Shown piece by piece: positions 1 through 4,980 of a DNA stretch of 5,377 nt. The notes below the pieces were generated by a model. It had not been told where the DNA came from. It ran no database searches and was given only the letters and a program-made list of their open reading frames with translations. The stretch lies in assembly GCA_031290005.1 (NCBI GenBank), contig JAITOJ010000024.1, forward strand, positions 1 through 5,377. The letters run 5' to 3'. Position numbers and translations under genes: made by a program. Within the stretch, counting starts at the first letter, position 1; each line of letters begins with the position of its first letter. This DNA comes from Treponema sp. GTDB lineage: Bacteria; Spirochaetota; Spirochaetia; Treponematales; Treponemataceae.

Positions 1-264
1 GAGTGTCATCTCCACATTGCATAACTCGCCGTTGTTCATGGTGCAGTTAATATCAAAGCGAATCTGCCTGTCCCGCAGGCTTTCAACCGGCGGTTCATTG
101 GCGGTGATGTTGGTTACGGTAAGCTCCCTGTCTATGATGGCGGAAAGCAGCTTTGACAGGGCGCCCCGGGATTCGGGGATGGGCCGGGTGAAAACTGATT
201 TAAAGACGTTATCCCAGCATATATCTATGAGGTCTTCGGTAACGTCAAACTGTACTTCGTTCAT
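1..264 (-). CDS. Rpn family recombination-promoting nuclease / PD-(D/E)XK putative transposase, 5' part
   Basis: The first 88 codons are visible; the gene runs off the left edge, so the C-terminal two thirds is missing. The N-terminus contains a 'DNVFKSVF' segment, then 'LSKLLSAIID' and 'NEPPVESLRDRQIRFDI', and ends in 'NVEM'. This layout is typical of the PDDEXK_2/Rpn family (Pfam PF12784 type): an FKxxF motif, a conserved helix, then the nuclease core. D71 and E85 fit the D and E of the PD-(D/E)XK site. The usual Gln/Lys two residues after the Glu (ExQ) is Thr here (E85-M86-T87), so activity may be altered. Family members promote RecA-independent recombination and are often annotated as transposases; in treponemes they are multicopy. 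Start: the ATG at 264 gives the usual family N-terminus, and no Shine-Dalgarno precedes it, but a promoter does (271-299). Family assignment is fairly sure; function is inferred. Confidence 0.75.
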   Translation of the reverse strand, partial: MNEVQFDVTEDLIDICWDNVFKSVFTRPIPESRGALSKLLSAIIDRELTVTNITANEPPVESLRDRQIRFDINCTMNNGELCNVEMTL

Positions 265-270
265 AGGCTA

Positions 271-299
271 AGTATACTGAAAAACGGTATGTAAGGCAA
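271..299 (-). promoter_or_regulatory. sigma70-type promoter for the Rpn-like gene (leaderless)
   Basis: On the minus strand a -35 TTGCCT (294-299) and a -10 TATACT (271-276) are separated by exactly 17 nt. The -10 ends 6 nt before the ATG at 264, so the predicted first transcribed base is the A of the start codon. There is no Shine-Dalgarno between the -10 and the ATG. This is a prediction from hexamer match and spacing. Confidence 0.6.
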
Positions 300-484
300 G
301 ATTCTCAAGACACACATGATTTGGCGCTTGACACCAAATTGATTAAACGCAGGCCGCTTGGTTCACCACCGGGCTTTTTTGCGTTTGATGGGCGTTTGCT
401 TATGCCTGAGAACGTGTTGGGGACAGAGCTTTGCGGGGAAGAGGCTCACACAGAGGCGCGGAAGGACGAAGTAGGGGGCAAAAT
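300..484. other. intergenic region without a convincing gene
   Basis: I see no supported gene here on either strand; open frames cross it but have no start signal and no family resemblance. Contents: a small inverted repeat ATTTGG-N9-CCAAAT at 319-339, about 20 nt upstream of the Rpn-gene promoter; an imperfect inverted repeat and a short direct repeat at 341-401; and a purine-rich stretch at about 445-475 ('cacagaggcgcggaaggacg'). That stretch resembles the degenerate CAGAGGCGCAGAGG-like sequences found dispersed between genes in many bacteria. The right end runs into the terminator at 485. Confidence 0.5.
341..401. repeat. imperfect inverted repeat plus short direct repeat
   Basis: ATTAAACGC (342-350) faces GCGTTTGAT (381-389) with one mismatch across a 30-nt loop. 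Inside the loop CCG...CGG can also pair, next to a T6 run (375-380). GCGTTTG is repeated 11 nt later (381-387 and 392-398). It could be a weak terminator or a decayed repeat; no gene reads into it on the plus strand. Confidence 0.3.
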
Positions 485-516
485 AAAAAAGGCGGAACCT
501 CAGTTCCGCCTTTTTT
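485..516 (-). terminator. strong bidirectional intrinsic terminator after the symporter gene
   Basis: A perfect 8-bp stem GGCGGAAC (491-498) / GTTCCGCC (503-510) with a 4-nt loop is flanked by A6 (485-490) and T6 (511-516). On the minus strand the hairpin follows the symporter stop codon by about 7 nt and is followed by a U-run (A6 plus further A's in the plus strand). The symmetrical A/T flanks mean it could also stop transcription on the plus strand. Confidence 0.9.
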
Positions 517-522
517 ATACCC

Positions 523-1821
523 TTATACTGCTTGTTTCTCCCACTTTGCCATATCCAATTCTTTCATGCTCTTGGCCACCACAGTGGTGCAGGACAAGTC
601 GCCCAGCACGTTCAGCGCGGTGCGGCCCATGTCAAGCAGGGCATCGATGCCCAGAATCATGGCATACGCTCCGGCCACCGCCGTGCCCGCCACCACCGGC
701 AGACCAACGGAGTCCAGCACCAGAAGCAGCATAATCGCTCCCGCTCCGGGAACCCCCGCAGTGCCTATGGAAGCCAGGGTTGCGGTGATAATGATAATCC
801 CCATCTGGCTCAGACTGAACCCATGGCCCCACACCGACAGGGCAATGAAGGTGGCGCATACTCCCTGATAAATCGCCGTGCCGTCCATGTTAATGGTTGC
901 CCCCAAGGGAAGCGAGAAGGAGTACACGTCCTTGTGCACCCCCAGGTTATCCGCCGCTTCCATGGTCACCGGCAGGGTACCGTTGGAACTGCGGGTCACA
1001 AAGGCGGTGATGAAGGGATCTTTGGCGTCCTTGAAGAACCGCTTGATGCTCAGTTTGCCCGCGAACTTGACCATGCCGCAATAGACCACAATGATGTGGA
1101 TGGCATAGCCGATGAAACACGCTGCGGTAACAATCCCCAGGGAACCGATAACCTTGGGGCCGTTGGTGGCAAACACCACCGACACCAGGGCCAGCACGCC
1201 AAAAGGCGCGTACTGCATAATCCCCTTGATAATCAGCATAATCACTTCCGCCAGGCCGTCAAAGAAAGTGTAAATCACGTCCCCGGCTTTCTTGAGCCGC
1301 TCATCTTTGGCAACCCGGAGATACGACAGCCCCAGGCCGAACACCAGGGCAAAGAAAATAACCGCCAAAATCGTTTCGTTCACAATCACCGAGGCCACGC
1401 TGGTGGGCACGATATTGAGCAGGGTCTGCGCCAGGGTCGGGGCTTTAGCCTCCCGTCCGGCGGCTTCCGCCAGGCTTGCCAGTTCCGCTGAGGGGTGAAA
1501 AATCGCTCCCATCACCAGGCCGATAACCACCGCCACCGCTGAGGTCAGCAGATAAAAGATGATGACCCGGATGCCCACTTTGCCCAGGTTGGCGGGGCTC
1601 ACCGAGGAGGCTCCCACAATCAGGGTTGACAGGATGATGGGCATCATAATCATTTTGAGCAGCCGCACAAAGAGGTCGCCGAAGGGCTGAACCCACAGGA
1701 TTTTCTCTTTGAAGACGAGGCCCAGGACAACTCCCAGGACCAGACCGATGAGGATGCGATACAGCAGGTTGAATTCAAAATACCAACTGTACCACTTCTT
1801 TTGTGTGTTTTTTCCAGACAT
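523..1821 (-). CDS. dicarboxylate/amino acid:cation symporter (DAACS, GltP/GltT-like)
   Basis: This is an inner-membrane secondary transporter of 432 aa, a full length for the family, with eight membrane helices and two re-entrant hairpins. Numbered from the ATG at 1821, HP1 carries R277-S-S-N-G-T-L-P, TM7 carries NMDGT (311-315, the sodium-binding turn), HP2 carries IGTAGVPGAG (352-361), and TM8 carries D393, D397, R400, T401, N404 and D408. This matches the archaeal aspartate transporter GltPh site (D390/D394/R397/N401/D405). Retained D397 (amino-group contact) and R400 (side-chain carboxylate contact) argue for aspartate/glutamate over a DctA-type dicarboxylate substrate; that is inference. 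HP1 has Asn280 where GltPh has the third Ser. Start: a TTG at 1827 would extend the frame by two codons, but the AAAGGAG at 1828-1834 lies 6 nt before the ATG at 1821, which decides the start. It has its own promoter and terminator, so it is probably monocistronic. Confidence 0.93.
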   Translation of the reverse strand: MSGKNTQKKWYSWYFEFNLLYRILIGLVLGVVLGLVFKEKILWVQPFGDLFVRLLKMIMMPIILSTLIVGASSVSPANLGKVGIRVIIFYLLTSAVAVVIGLVMGAIFHPSAELASLAEAAGREAKAPTLAQTLLNIVPTSVASVIVNETILAVIFFALVFGLGLSYLRVAKDERLKKAGDVIYTFFDGLAEVIMLIIKGIMQYAPFGVLALVSVVFATNGPKVIGSLGIVTAACFIGYAIHIIVVYCGMVKFAGKLSIKRFFKDAKDPFITAFVTRSSNGTLPVTMEAADNLGVHKDVYSFSLPLGATINMDGTAIYQGVCATFIALSVWGHGFSLSQMGIIIITATLASIGTAGVPGAGAIMLLLVLDSVGLPVVAGTAVAGAYAMILGIDALLDMGRTALNVLGDLSCTTVVAKSMKELDMAKWEKQAV

Positions 1822-1827
1822 ACACAA

Positions 1828-1834
1828 CTCCTTT
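1828..1834 (-). promoter_or_regulatory. Shine-Dalgarno site deciding the symporter start
   Basis: On the minus strand AAAGGAG lies 6 nt upstream of the ATG at 1821. It abuts the alternative TTG at 1827 directly, which rules that start out. Confidence 0.85.
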
Positions 1835-1849
1835 TTGTAAATAAAATGA

Positions 1850-1880
1850 CGATGCGGACAGCAACTGTGTTCTTACATCG
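1850..1880 (-). other. small nested hairpin in the symporter leader
   Basis: In the predicted leader RNA, CGATG (1876-1880) can pair with CATCG (1850-1854), and inside this ACAG (1865-1868) can pair with CTGT (1858-1861) around a 3-nt loop. The stems are short (5 and 4 bp) and separated by unpaired bases, so the structure is weak. No known riboswitch is recognised. Confidence 0.25.
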
Positions 1881-1889
1881 CCTGATACT

Positions 1890-1918
1890 GTTATATCCTA
1901 TATTTATATATTTGTCAA
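1890..1918 (-). promoter_or_regulatory. near-consensus sigma70 promoter of the symporter gene
   Basis: On the minus strand a perfect -35 TTGACA (1913-1918), a 17-nt A/T-rich spacer and a -10 TATAAC (1890-1895, five of six) are present. The predicted start of transcription is about 1883, giving a leader of about 60 nt. It lies 19 nt after the end of the MgtC-family gene, so the symporter need not depend on read-through from there. Confidence 0.85.
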
Positions 1919-1936
1919 CATATATTTTATGCAGAT

Positions 1937-2641
1937 TCAGGTTAATTCAACAAACTGCACACCCTCGGCCTGTTTTATGAGTTCAAGGATTTCCGAGTGA
2001 GTCCGGGGCTCTTCACTTTTGAGAATCAGAGTGGCGGAGATTGCCTTGTCTTTGAGCAATTTGTTTTTGGTAATATGGATGTCGGAGATTGACAAGTTAT
2101 GCTCCCGTGTATAATACAAGAAATCGCTGAAAGGGCGTTTTTTATCAAACTCAAGATACACCGTGGTAATCGGCGAGTGGTCCTGGAAGTGGATATCGAA
2201 ACGCTGCATAATGGTCATAATCAGGTAGATGCCAACCCCGGCCACCAGCGCGCCGGAATAAAAGCCGATGCCGATGGCCAGCCCGCTGCATGCCGCGGCC
2301 CACAGTCCAGCGGCAGTGGTAATGCCCTTCACCTGATTGTGCCCGGTAAGAATGATGGAACCCGCGCCCAGGAAGCCGATGCCGCTGATAACCTGCGCCC
2401 CCAGCCGGACAGGATCGGAAACGCCGTAGGTCTGGTAGACAAACTGATTAGTCATCATCACAATGGTTGCGCCAAAGCACACCAGCATATAGGTGCGGAA
2501 ACCCGCGGGTCGGTTTTTCTTGCCCCGTTCGTGCCCCAAAAGCCCGCCGATAATCATGGATAAAATCGCCCGGACAATCAGGGATATCCAGTTGAGTTCG
2601 TGCAGGGTCTTGATAATTGTATCATAATATTCCATAATCAT
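1937..2641 (-). CDS. MgtC/SapB family membrane protein
   Basis: This 234-aa protein has about five membrane helices in its first 145 residues and a soluble ACT-like C-terminal domain (about 155-234), as in full-length MgtC. Family motifs are G36-HERG, R44-PAGFRT (44-50), GAQVISGIGFLGAG (81-94) and GITTAAGLW (106-114). MgtC helps bacteria survive magnesium limitation and, in pathogens, life in macrophages; the role of general SapB-type members is less clear, so only the family is claimed. Start: ATGs occur at 2653, 2641 and 2635. None has a Shine-Dalgarno. The promoter at 2649-2677 has its -10 over the ATG at 2653 and predicts an mRNA start at about 2641-2643, which makes the ATG at 2641 (leaderless) or 2635 most likely. 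The frame stays open to 2956 but that part is antisense to the HIT gene and has no MgtC resemblance. No terminator is visible after the stop codon. Confidence 0.88.
   Translation of the reverse strand: MIMEYYDTIIKTLHELNWISLIVRAILSMIIGGLLGHERGKKNRPAGFRTYMLVCFGATIVMMTNQFVYQTYGVSDPVRLGAQVISGIGFLGAGSIILTGHNQVKGITTAAGLWAAACSGLAIGIGFYSGALVAGVGIYLIMTIMQRFDIHFQDHSPITTVYLEFDKKRPFSDFLYYTREHNLSISDIHITKNKLLKDKAISATLILKSEEPRTHSEILELIKQAEGVQFVELT
2610..2638 (+). promoter_or_regulatory. promoter of the HIT-GH18 operon (leaderless)
   Basis: A -35 TTGATA (2610-2615), a 17-nt spacer and a -10 CATAAT (2633-2638) are present. The -10 ends 6 nt before the ATG at 2645, so the predicted first base is the A of the start codon. 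The promoter lies largely inside the 5' coding sequence of the divergent MgtC-family gene. Confidence 0.6.
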
Positions 2642-2644
2642 GCC

Positions 2645-3058
2645 ATGAATCATAACACGGATTGTATTTTTTGTAAAATCCTCGCAGGTGAAATTCCCTC
2701 GTATAAAATTTATGAAAATGACCATGTGTACGCTTTTCTGGATGTGGCGGAAGACGCTGACGGGCACACCCTGGTCATTCCCAAAAAACACTGCCGGAAC
2801 GTGCTTGACGCTGAACCGGAAGAGCTGAGCAAGACGCTGGCAGGGGTGCAGGCAGTGGCGCGCCACTACGTGAAGGACTGCGGCTACGACGGCGCAAGCG
2901 TGGTGACTTTTGCGGAACCCTGTGCGGGACAATCGGTGTTCCACTGGCATTTTCATGTGTATCCCCGGAAAAATGGCGACGGGCTTTTTGTGTTCCCCAA
3001 ATTCAAAAAATGCACCCGTTCTCTATCAGCAATCCAAAAACTGCTGCAATTTTCCTGA
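2645..3058 (+). CDS. HIT family (histidine triad) nucleotide hydrolase/transferase
   Basis: This 137-aa protein is full length for the HINT-like branch of the histidine triad family, which cleaves phosphoramidate or anhydride bonds of nucleotides in the cytoplasm. The signature H100-W-H102-F-H104-V-Y is followed by PR, with H102 the expected catalytic residue. C7-I-F-C10 with H49 forms the usual zinc-binding start of bacterial HIT proteins, and 'GHTLVIPKKH' (40-49) is the conserved nucleotide-contact strand. The Asn usually seen seven residues before the AGQ Gln is Phe here (F89-A90 before E91-P-C-A-G-Q96), so the active site may vary slightly. Start: the ATG at 2645 gives the usual 'CIFCKI' N-terminus and sits 6 nt after a predicted -10; there is no Shine-Dalgarno. 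The GH18-type gene begins 3 nt after the stop codon, so the two are probably one operon. The exact substrate is unknown. Confidence 0.92.
   Translation: MNHNTDCIFCKILAGEIPSYKIYENDHVYAFLDVAEDADGHTLVIPKKHCRNVLDAEPEELSKTLAGVQAVARHYVKDCGYDGASVVTFAEPCAGQSVFHWHFHVYPRKNGDGLFVFPKFKKCTRSLSAIQKLLQFS
2649..2677 (-). promoter_or_regulatory. promoter of the MgtC-family gene (leaderless or nearly so)
   Basis: On the minus strand a -35 TTTACA (2672-2677), a 17-nt spacer and a -10 TATGAT (2649-2654) are present. The -10 ends 7 nt before the ATG at 2641. The whole promoter lies inside the HIT coding sequence. Confidence 0.6.
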
Positions 3059-3061
3059 TTT

Positions 3062-4150
3062 ATGCGTTTTCCTGGCAGACTCATTGTTGTTTTACTCTGG
3101 GCTGGACTTGCTTTCTCAGCCTGCCGATCCAGTCCGTCCCATACGCCGGATGAAACCGGGAAACTTGAGAGTATCTTGGGCGCTGAGGAGGAATCAACGG
3201 CTTCTGGTGACGAGCAAACATCACCGCAAGAACTGGCGCTTCCCGAACCACCGCCGGACTTGCCGGTATCAGAGTTCCGGGAAATCTGGGGCTATGTGTT
3301 AAGTGGTCAGGAGTCGTCGTTGGGACTGAATTATCCCCTTTCGGATGTCGGCTATTTCAGCGCGGAAATCAACAGCTACGGCCAGCTTGTCAATGTGCCC
3401 AATGTCAAACGGCTTGCCCGTTTTCAGGGACGGCTGCACCTGGTGGCAGTCTGCGAAAGCGGCGCCCTCACCCATTTTGTGCTTGCCCCTGGCGAGGTGC
3501 GGCAGCAGTTGATTGCGGATTTGCTCAGCGCCGCTCGTAATTTTGCGGGTTTGCAAATCGACTTCGAACTGGTGCCTGCCAGGGATGGAGAACTTTTCCG
3601 TTCGTTCCTCGGGGAACTCCGGGCGGGCCTGGGGAACAAACTATTCACTGTCGCCCTTCCGGCGCGCGTAAAAACCCTCAATAACGATGTGTATGACTAT
3701 GCCAAAATCGCGCCGCTGGCGGACCGGGTGTTTGTGATGGCTTACGATGAACACTGGGCAACCAGCAAGCCTGGCTCTATCGCGTCTCTGGACTGGTGCC
3801 GGCAGGTGGCCGCATATTCACTCAAAACCATCGGGGCGGACAAGCTTGTTATGGGGCTGCCTTTTTACGGGCGCACCTGGGGAAGCGTGAATACCTTCCG
3901 GGCTTTCTTTTTCTCTGGTATCGAGCGGATAAAAAAAGAACACGATATTACTGACGTCCGCCGGGAAAACGGCATCCCCACTTTTAGCTATGAAGTCCCG
4001 GTAACCGTTACGGTATATTACGAGGATGAGTATTCCCTTTCGAGGCGGCTGGAATTGTACCGCAATATGGGGGTTATATCCGTGGGGTTTTGGCGTATTG
4101 GTCAGGAAACCCCGGTCATTTGGCAGCTTCTCAAGATTTCAAAGGAATAA
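3062..4150 (+). CDS. GH18 family lipoprotein (YaaH/SleL-type glycoside hydrolase fold)
   Basis: This 362-aa envelope protein has a lipoprotein signal peptide (1-20, 'LAFSA' then C21, a relaxed lipobox), a Glu/Ser/Pro-rich linker (about 22-70) and a GH18 barrel (about 71-362). Fold markers are 'LQIDFEL' (164-170), 'VMAYDEHW' (225-232), 'MGLPFYGRTW' (264-273) and 'GVISVGFWRIGQE' (337-349), which match spore-cortex-type GH18 proteins acting on peptidoglycan or chitin-like glycans. The catalytic DxxDxDxE is reduced: D167 and the proton donor E169 remain, but the first two Asp positions are A162 and Q165. Activity is therefore plausible but not certain. The ATG follows the HIT stop by 3 nt with no Shine-Dalgarno, so translation is probably coupled. 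The organism type inferred here does not sporulate, so a role in cell-wall remodelling or host glycan use is more likely than germination (inference). Confidence 0.85.
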   Translation: MRFPGRLIVVLLWAGLAFSACRSSPSHTPDETGKLESILGAEEESTASGDEQTSPQELALPEPPPDLPVSEFREIWGYVLSGQESSLGLNYPLSDVGYFSAEINSYGQLVNVPNVKRLARFQGRLHLVAVCESGALTHFVLAPGEVRQQLIADLLSAARNFAGLQIDFELVPARDGELFRSFLGELRAGLGNKLFTVALPARVKTLNNDVYDYAKIAPLADRVFVMAYDEHWATSKPGSIASLDWCRQVAAYSLKTIGADKLVMGLPFYGRTWGSVNTFRAFFFSGIERIKKEHDITDVRRENGIPTFSYEVPVTVTVYYEDEYSLSRRLELYRNMGVISVGFWRIGQETPVIWQLLKISKE

Positions 4151-4166
4151 CGTGCGCGGGACAATA

Positions 4167-4234
4167 TATTTCAACGATTACATGAACAGCCAACCACGTT
4201 CTGCACTATATTTAGCGGCTTTTTCGTTGAAATA
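4167..4234. repeat. 11-bp perfect inverted repeat around the stop codon of the small antitoxin-like gene
   Basis: TATTTCAACGA (4167-4177) is the exact reverse complement of TCGTTGAAATA (4224-4234), with 46 nt between. One arm is coding (around the YFNE residues of the 59-aa protein) and the other lies just after its stop codon. In that mRNA it could form a stem enclosing the 3' end of the gene. No U-run follows, so it is not a normal terminator. Confidence 0.5.
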
Positions 4235-4357
4235 CAGAATTCGCTCAGAGGATGTCATTTTATTCAATTTTTTTGACACTTTCCGCTTCCATGCACGAAC
4301 TTCTGCGGCAGCTTTTCTTTCGGCATTCTGAATTTCTTCTTTTTCATTAGATGTCAT
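4178..4357 (-). CDS. small 59-aa protein, candidate antitoxin partner of the PIN protein
   Basis: This is a short charged, helical protein with the visible pattern EVRAWKRKVSKKLNKM (19-34), then SSERILYFNEKAAKY (36-50). The W-x-n-M-x3-ER-x2-Y-x-N layout resembles the small proteins often encoded beside PIN toxins of this type; I recall that association only loosely and cannot name a family. Its ATG overlaps the end of the PIN gene by 11 nt, and a strong GGAGG (4367-4371) lies 9 nt upstream inside the PIN gene, which supports a real, translated gene. The order is toxin first, then the small gene, the reverse of most type II modules. The gene converges with the GH18 gene, with only 27 nt between stop codons. 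Coding is well supported; the antitoxin role is inference from position and size. Confidence 0.72.
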   Translation of the reverse strand: MTSNEKEEIQNAERKAAAEVRAWKRKVSKKLNKMTSSERILYFNEKAAKYSAERGWLFM

Positions 4358-4829
4358 AAGCGATTACCTCCATTGTTGAACTTAAACCTATACTTCGATA
4401 TCCTTCGCGAAAATTGATAAACCCGGTTCCAATCATTGTTTTTTGCTTTACAATATGTCCCATATTGCAACTTACCACAAAATCAAGGTGATTCACCGTT
4501 GCTGTTGCAATATGCAACGCATCGGTCATACTATTCACCGGAATGATATTTTTTTCAACATACAAATTAGCTAAACGCTCTATTTCGGCATTAGTCGTCA
4601 AAATTTTATTTTTGACGTATTTCTCAAAAAGCCCTATCATCTGAGTATATTTTTGAGGAGGCGCTTCTTCCAATTCTTCAATGACTGCCAGCGAAGAATA
4701 AACTTCATATCTGCCTGCTTCGACAGCATCAAAGAACTTAATTGTGTCCCTCCGTTTAGTCCCCTGTTTACCATCAAAGTAAAAGTTAAAAACAGAAGCA
4801 TCTAAAAATACCTTTAATATATAACTCAT
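4347..4829 (-). CDS. PIN-domain protein, VapC-like putative toxin ribonuclease
   Basis: This 160-aa protein is a typical size for a single PIN domain. 'VFLDASVFNFYF' (7-18) gives the first acidic residue D10; 'VIEELEEA' (49-56) gives E51 or E52; 'MTDALHIATA' (101-110) gives D103; and 'VVSCNMGHIVK' (118-128) has N122 where many PIN proteins have a fourth Asp, as is usual in this subgroup. PIN toxins cleave RNA, often tRNA or rRNA, when not bound by an antitoxin. Start: the ATG at 4829 starts two residues before the first beta strand. A TTG at 4874 would add 15 residues that do not belong to the domain. Only a weak GGA precedes the ATG; a 12-codon frame upstream ends in an ATGA overlap with it. 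The downstream 59-aa gene overlaps its end. The gene is AT-rich compared with its flanks, which suggests acquisition by transfer. Confidence 0.87.
   Translation of the reverse strand: MSYILKVFLDASVFNFYFDGKQGTKRRDTIKFFDAVEAGRYEVYSSLAVIEELEEAPPQKYTQMIGLFEKYVKNKILTTNAEIERLANLYVEKNIIPVNSMTDALHIATATVNHLDFVVSCNMGHIVKQKTMIGTGFINFREGYRSIGLSSTMEVIAYDI
4367..4371 (-). promoter_or_regulatory. Shine-Dalgarno of the 59-aa gene inside the PIN gene
   Basis: GGAGG on the minus strand lies 9 nt before the ATG at 4357. It lies in the codons for Met-Glu-Val near the PIN C-terminus. It supports independent initiation at the overlapping small gene. Confidence 0.75.
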
Positions 4830-4864
4830 AAGCGCATTCCAATATTCGGCCTTAAACCAATCAT
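4826..4864 (-). CDS. 12-codon reading frame linked to the PIN gene by ATGA overlaps (possible leader peptide)
   Basis: The frame encodes MIGLRPNIGMRL. Its ATG overlaps the TGA of the 39-aa frame upstream (ATGA at 4861-4864), and its own TGA overlaps the ATG of the PIN gene (ATGA at 4826-4829). It has no Shine-Dalgarno. It could couple translation into the PIN gene, or be chance; the double overlap is the only support. Confidence 0.25.
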   Translation of the reverse strand: MIGLRPNIGMRL

Positions 4865-4980
4865 TTAAAAACAATCTTAAGAGAATCTATAAGAAAAAGC
4901 ACTGATGTGTCAAGCGCGATTTTCAAGGCTTCTACCACAATGTCTTTTTCATAATGCTCCTTTCTTTCTTCATTCACCAT
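4861..4980 (-). CDS. 39-aa reading frame upstream of the PIN gene, uncertain small gene or remnant
   Basis: The frame from the ATG at 4980 has a charged start (MVNEERKEHYEKD) and an amphipathic tail (ALKIALDTSVLFLIDSL). I do not recognise a family. The ATG at 4980 has no well-spaced Shine-Dalgarno. A good one (AAAGGAG, 4957-4963) instead precedes an ATG at 4952 in another frame, which stops after six codons. One extra A in the A5 run just after that ATG would join it to this frame as a 30-codon gene. It may be an antitoxin remnant, a regulatory small gene, or chance. Confidence 0.35.
   Translation of the reverse strand: MVNEERKEHYEKDIVVEALKIALDTSVLFLIDSLKIVFK
4886..4913 (-). promoter_or_regulatory. 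candidate promoter for the PIN gene pair
   Basis: On the minus strand a perfect -35 TTGACA (4908-4913), a 16-nt spacer and a weaker -10 TATAGA (4886-4891, four of six) are present. Transcription would start near 4879, about 50 nt before the PIN ATG. The promoter lies inside the 39-aa frame, so the PIN pair could be expressed without it. Confidence 0.45.

Noticed and set aside
328..333. TTGACA as a plus-strand -35 element
   Set aside because: No -10-like hexamer lies 15-19 nt downstream and no plus-strand gene follows.
532..1491. Long plus-strand open frame of 319 codons opposite the symporter
   Set aside because: It is rich in His, Gln and Arg, typical of the antisense of a membrane-protein gene, and the opposite strand encodes a clear full-length transporter.
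1822..1827. TTG start at 1827 for the symporter
   Set aside because: The Shine-Dalgarno directly abuts this codon, leaving no spacing; the ATG at 1821 has 6 nt.
2099..2563. Plus-strand open frame opposite the MgtC-family gene
   Set aside because: Low-complexity antisense composition and no motif; the minus strand carries conserved MgtC motifs.
2642..2956. Extension of the MgtC-family frame by about 105 codons at its N-terminus
   Set aside because: The extension is exactly antisense to the HIT gene, has no family resemblance, and the promoter and the MgtC-type N-terminus place the start at 2641 or 2635.
4830..4874. TTG start at 4874 for the PIN gene
   Set aside because: The extra 15 residues do not belong to the PIN fold and no Shine-Dalgarno precedes the TTG.
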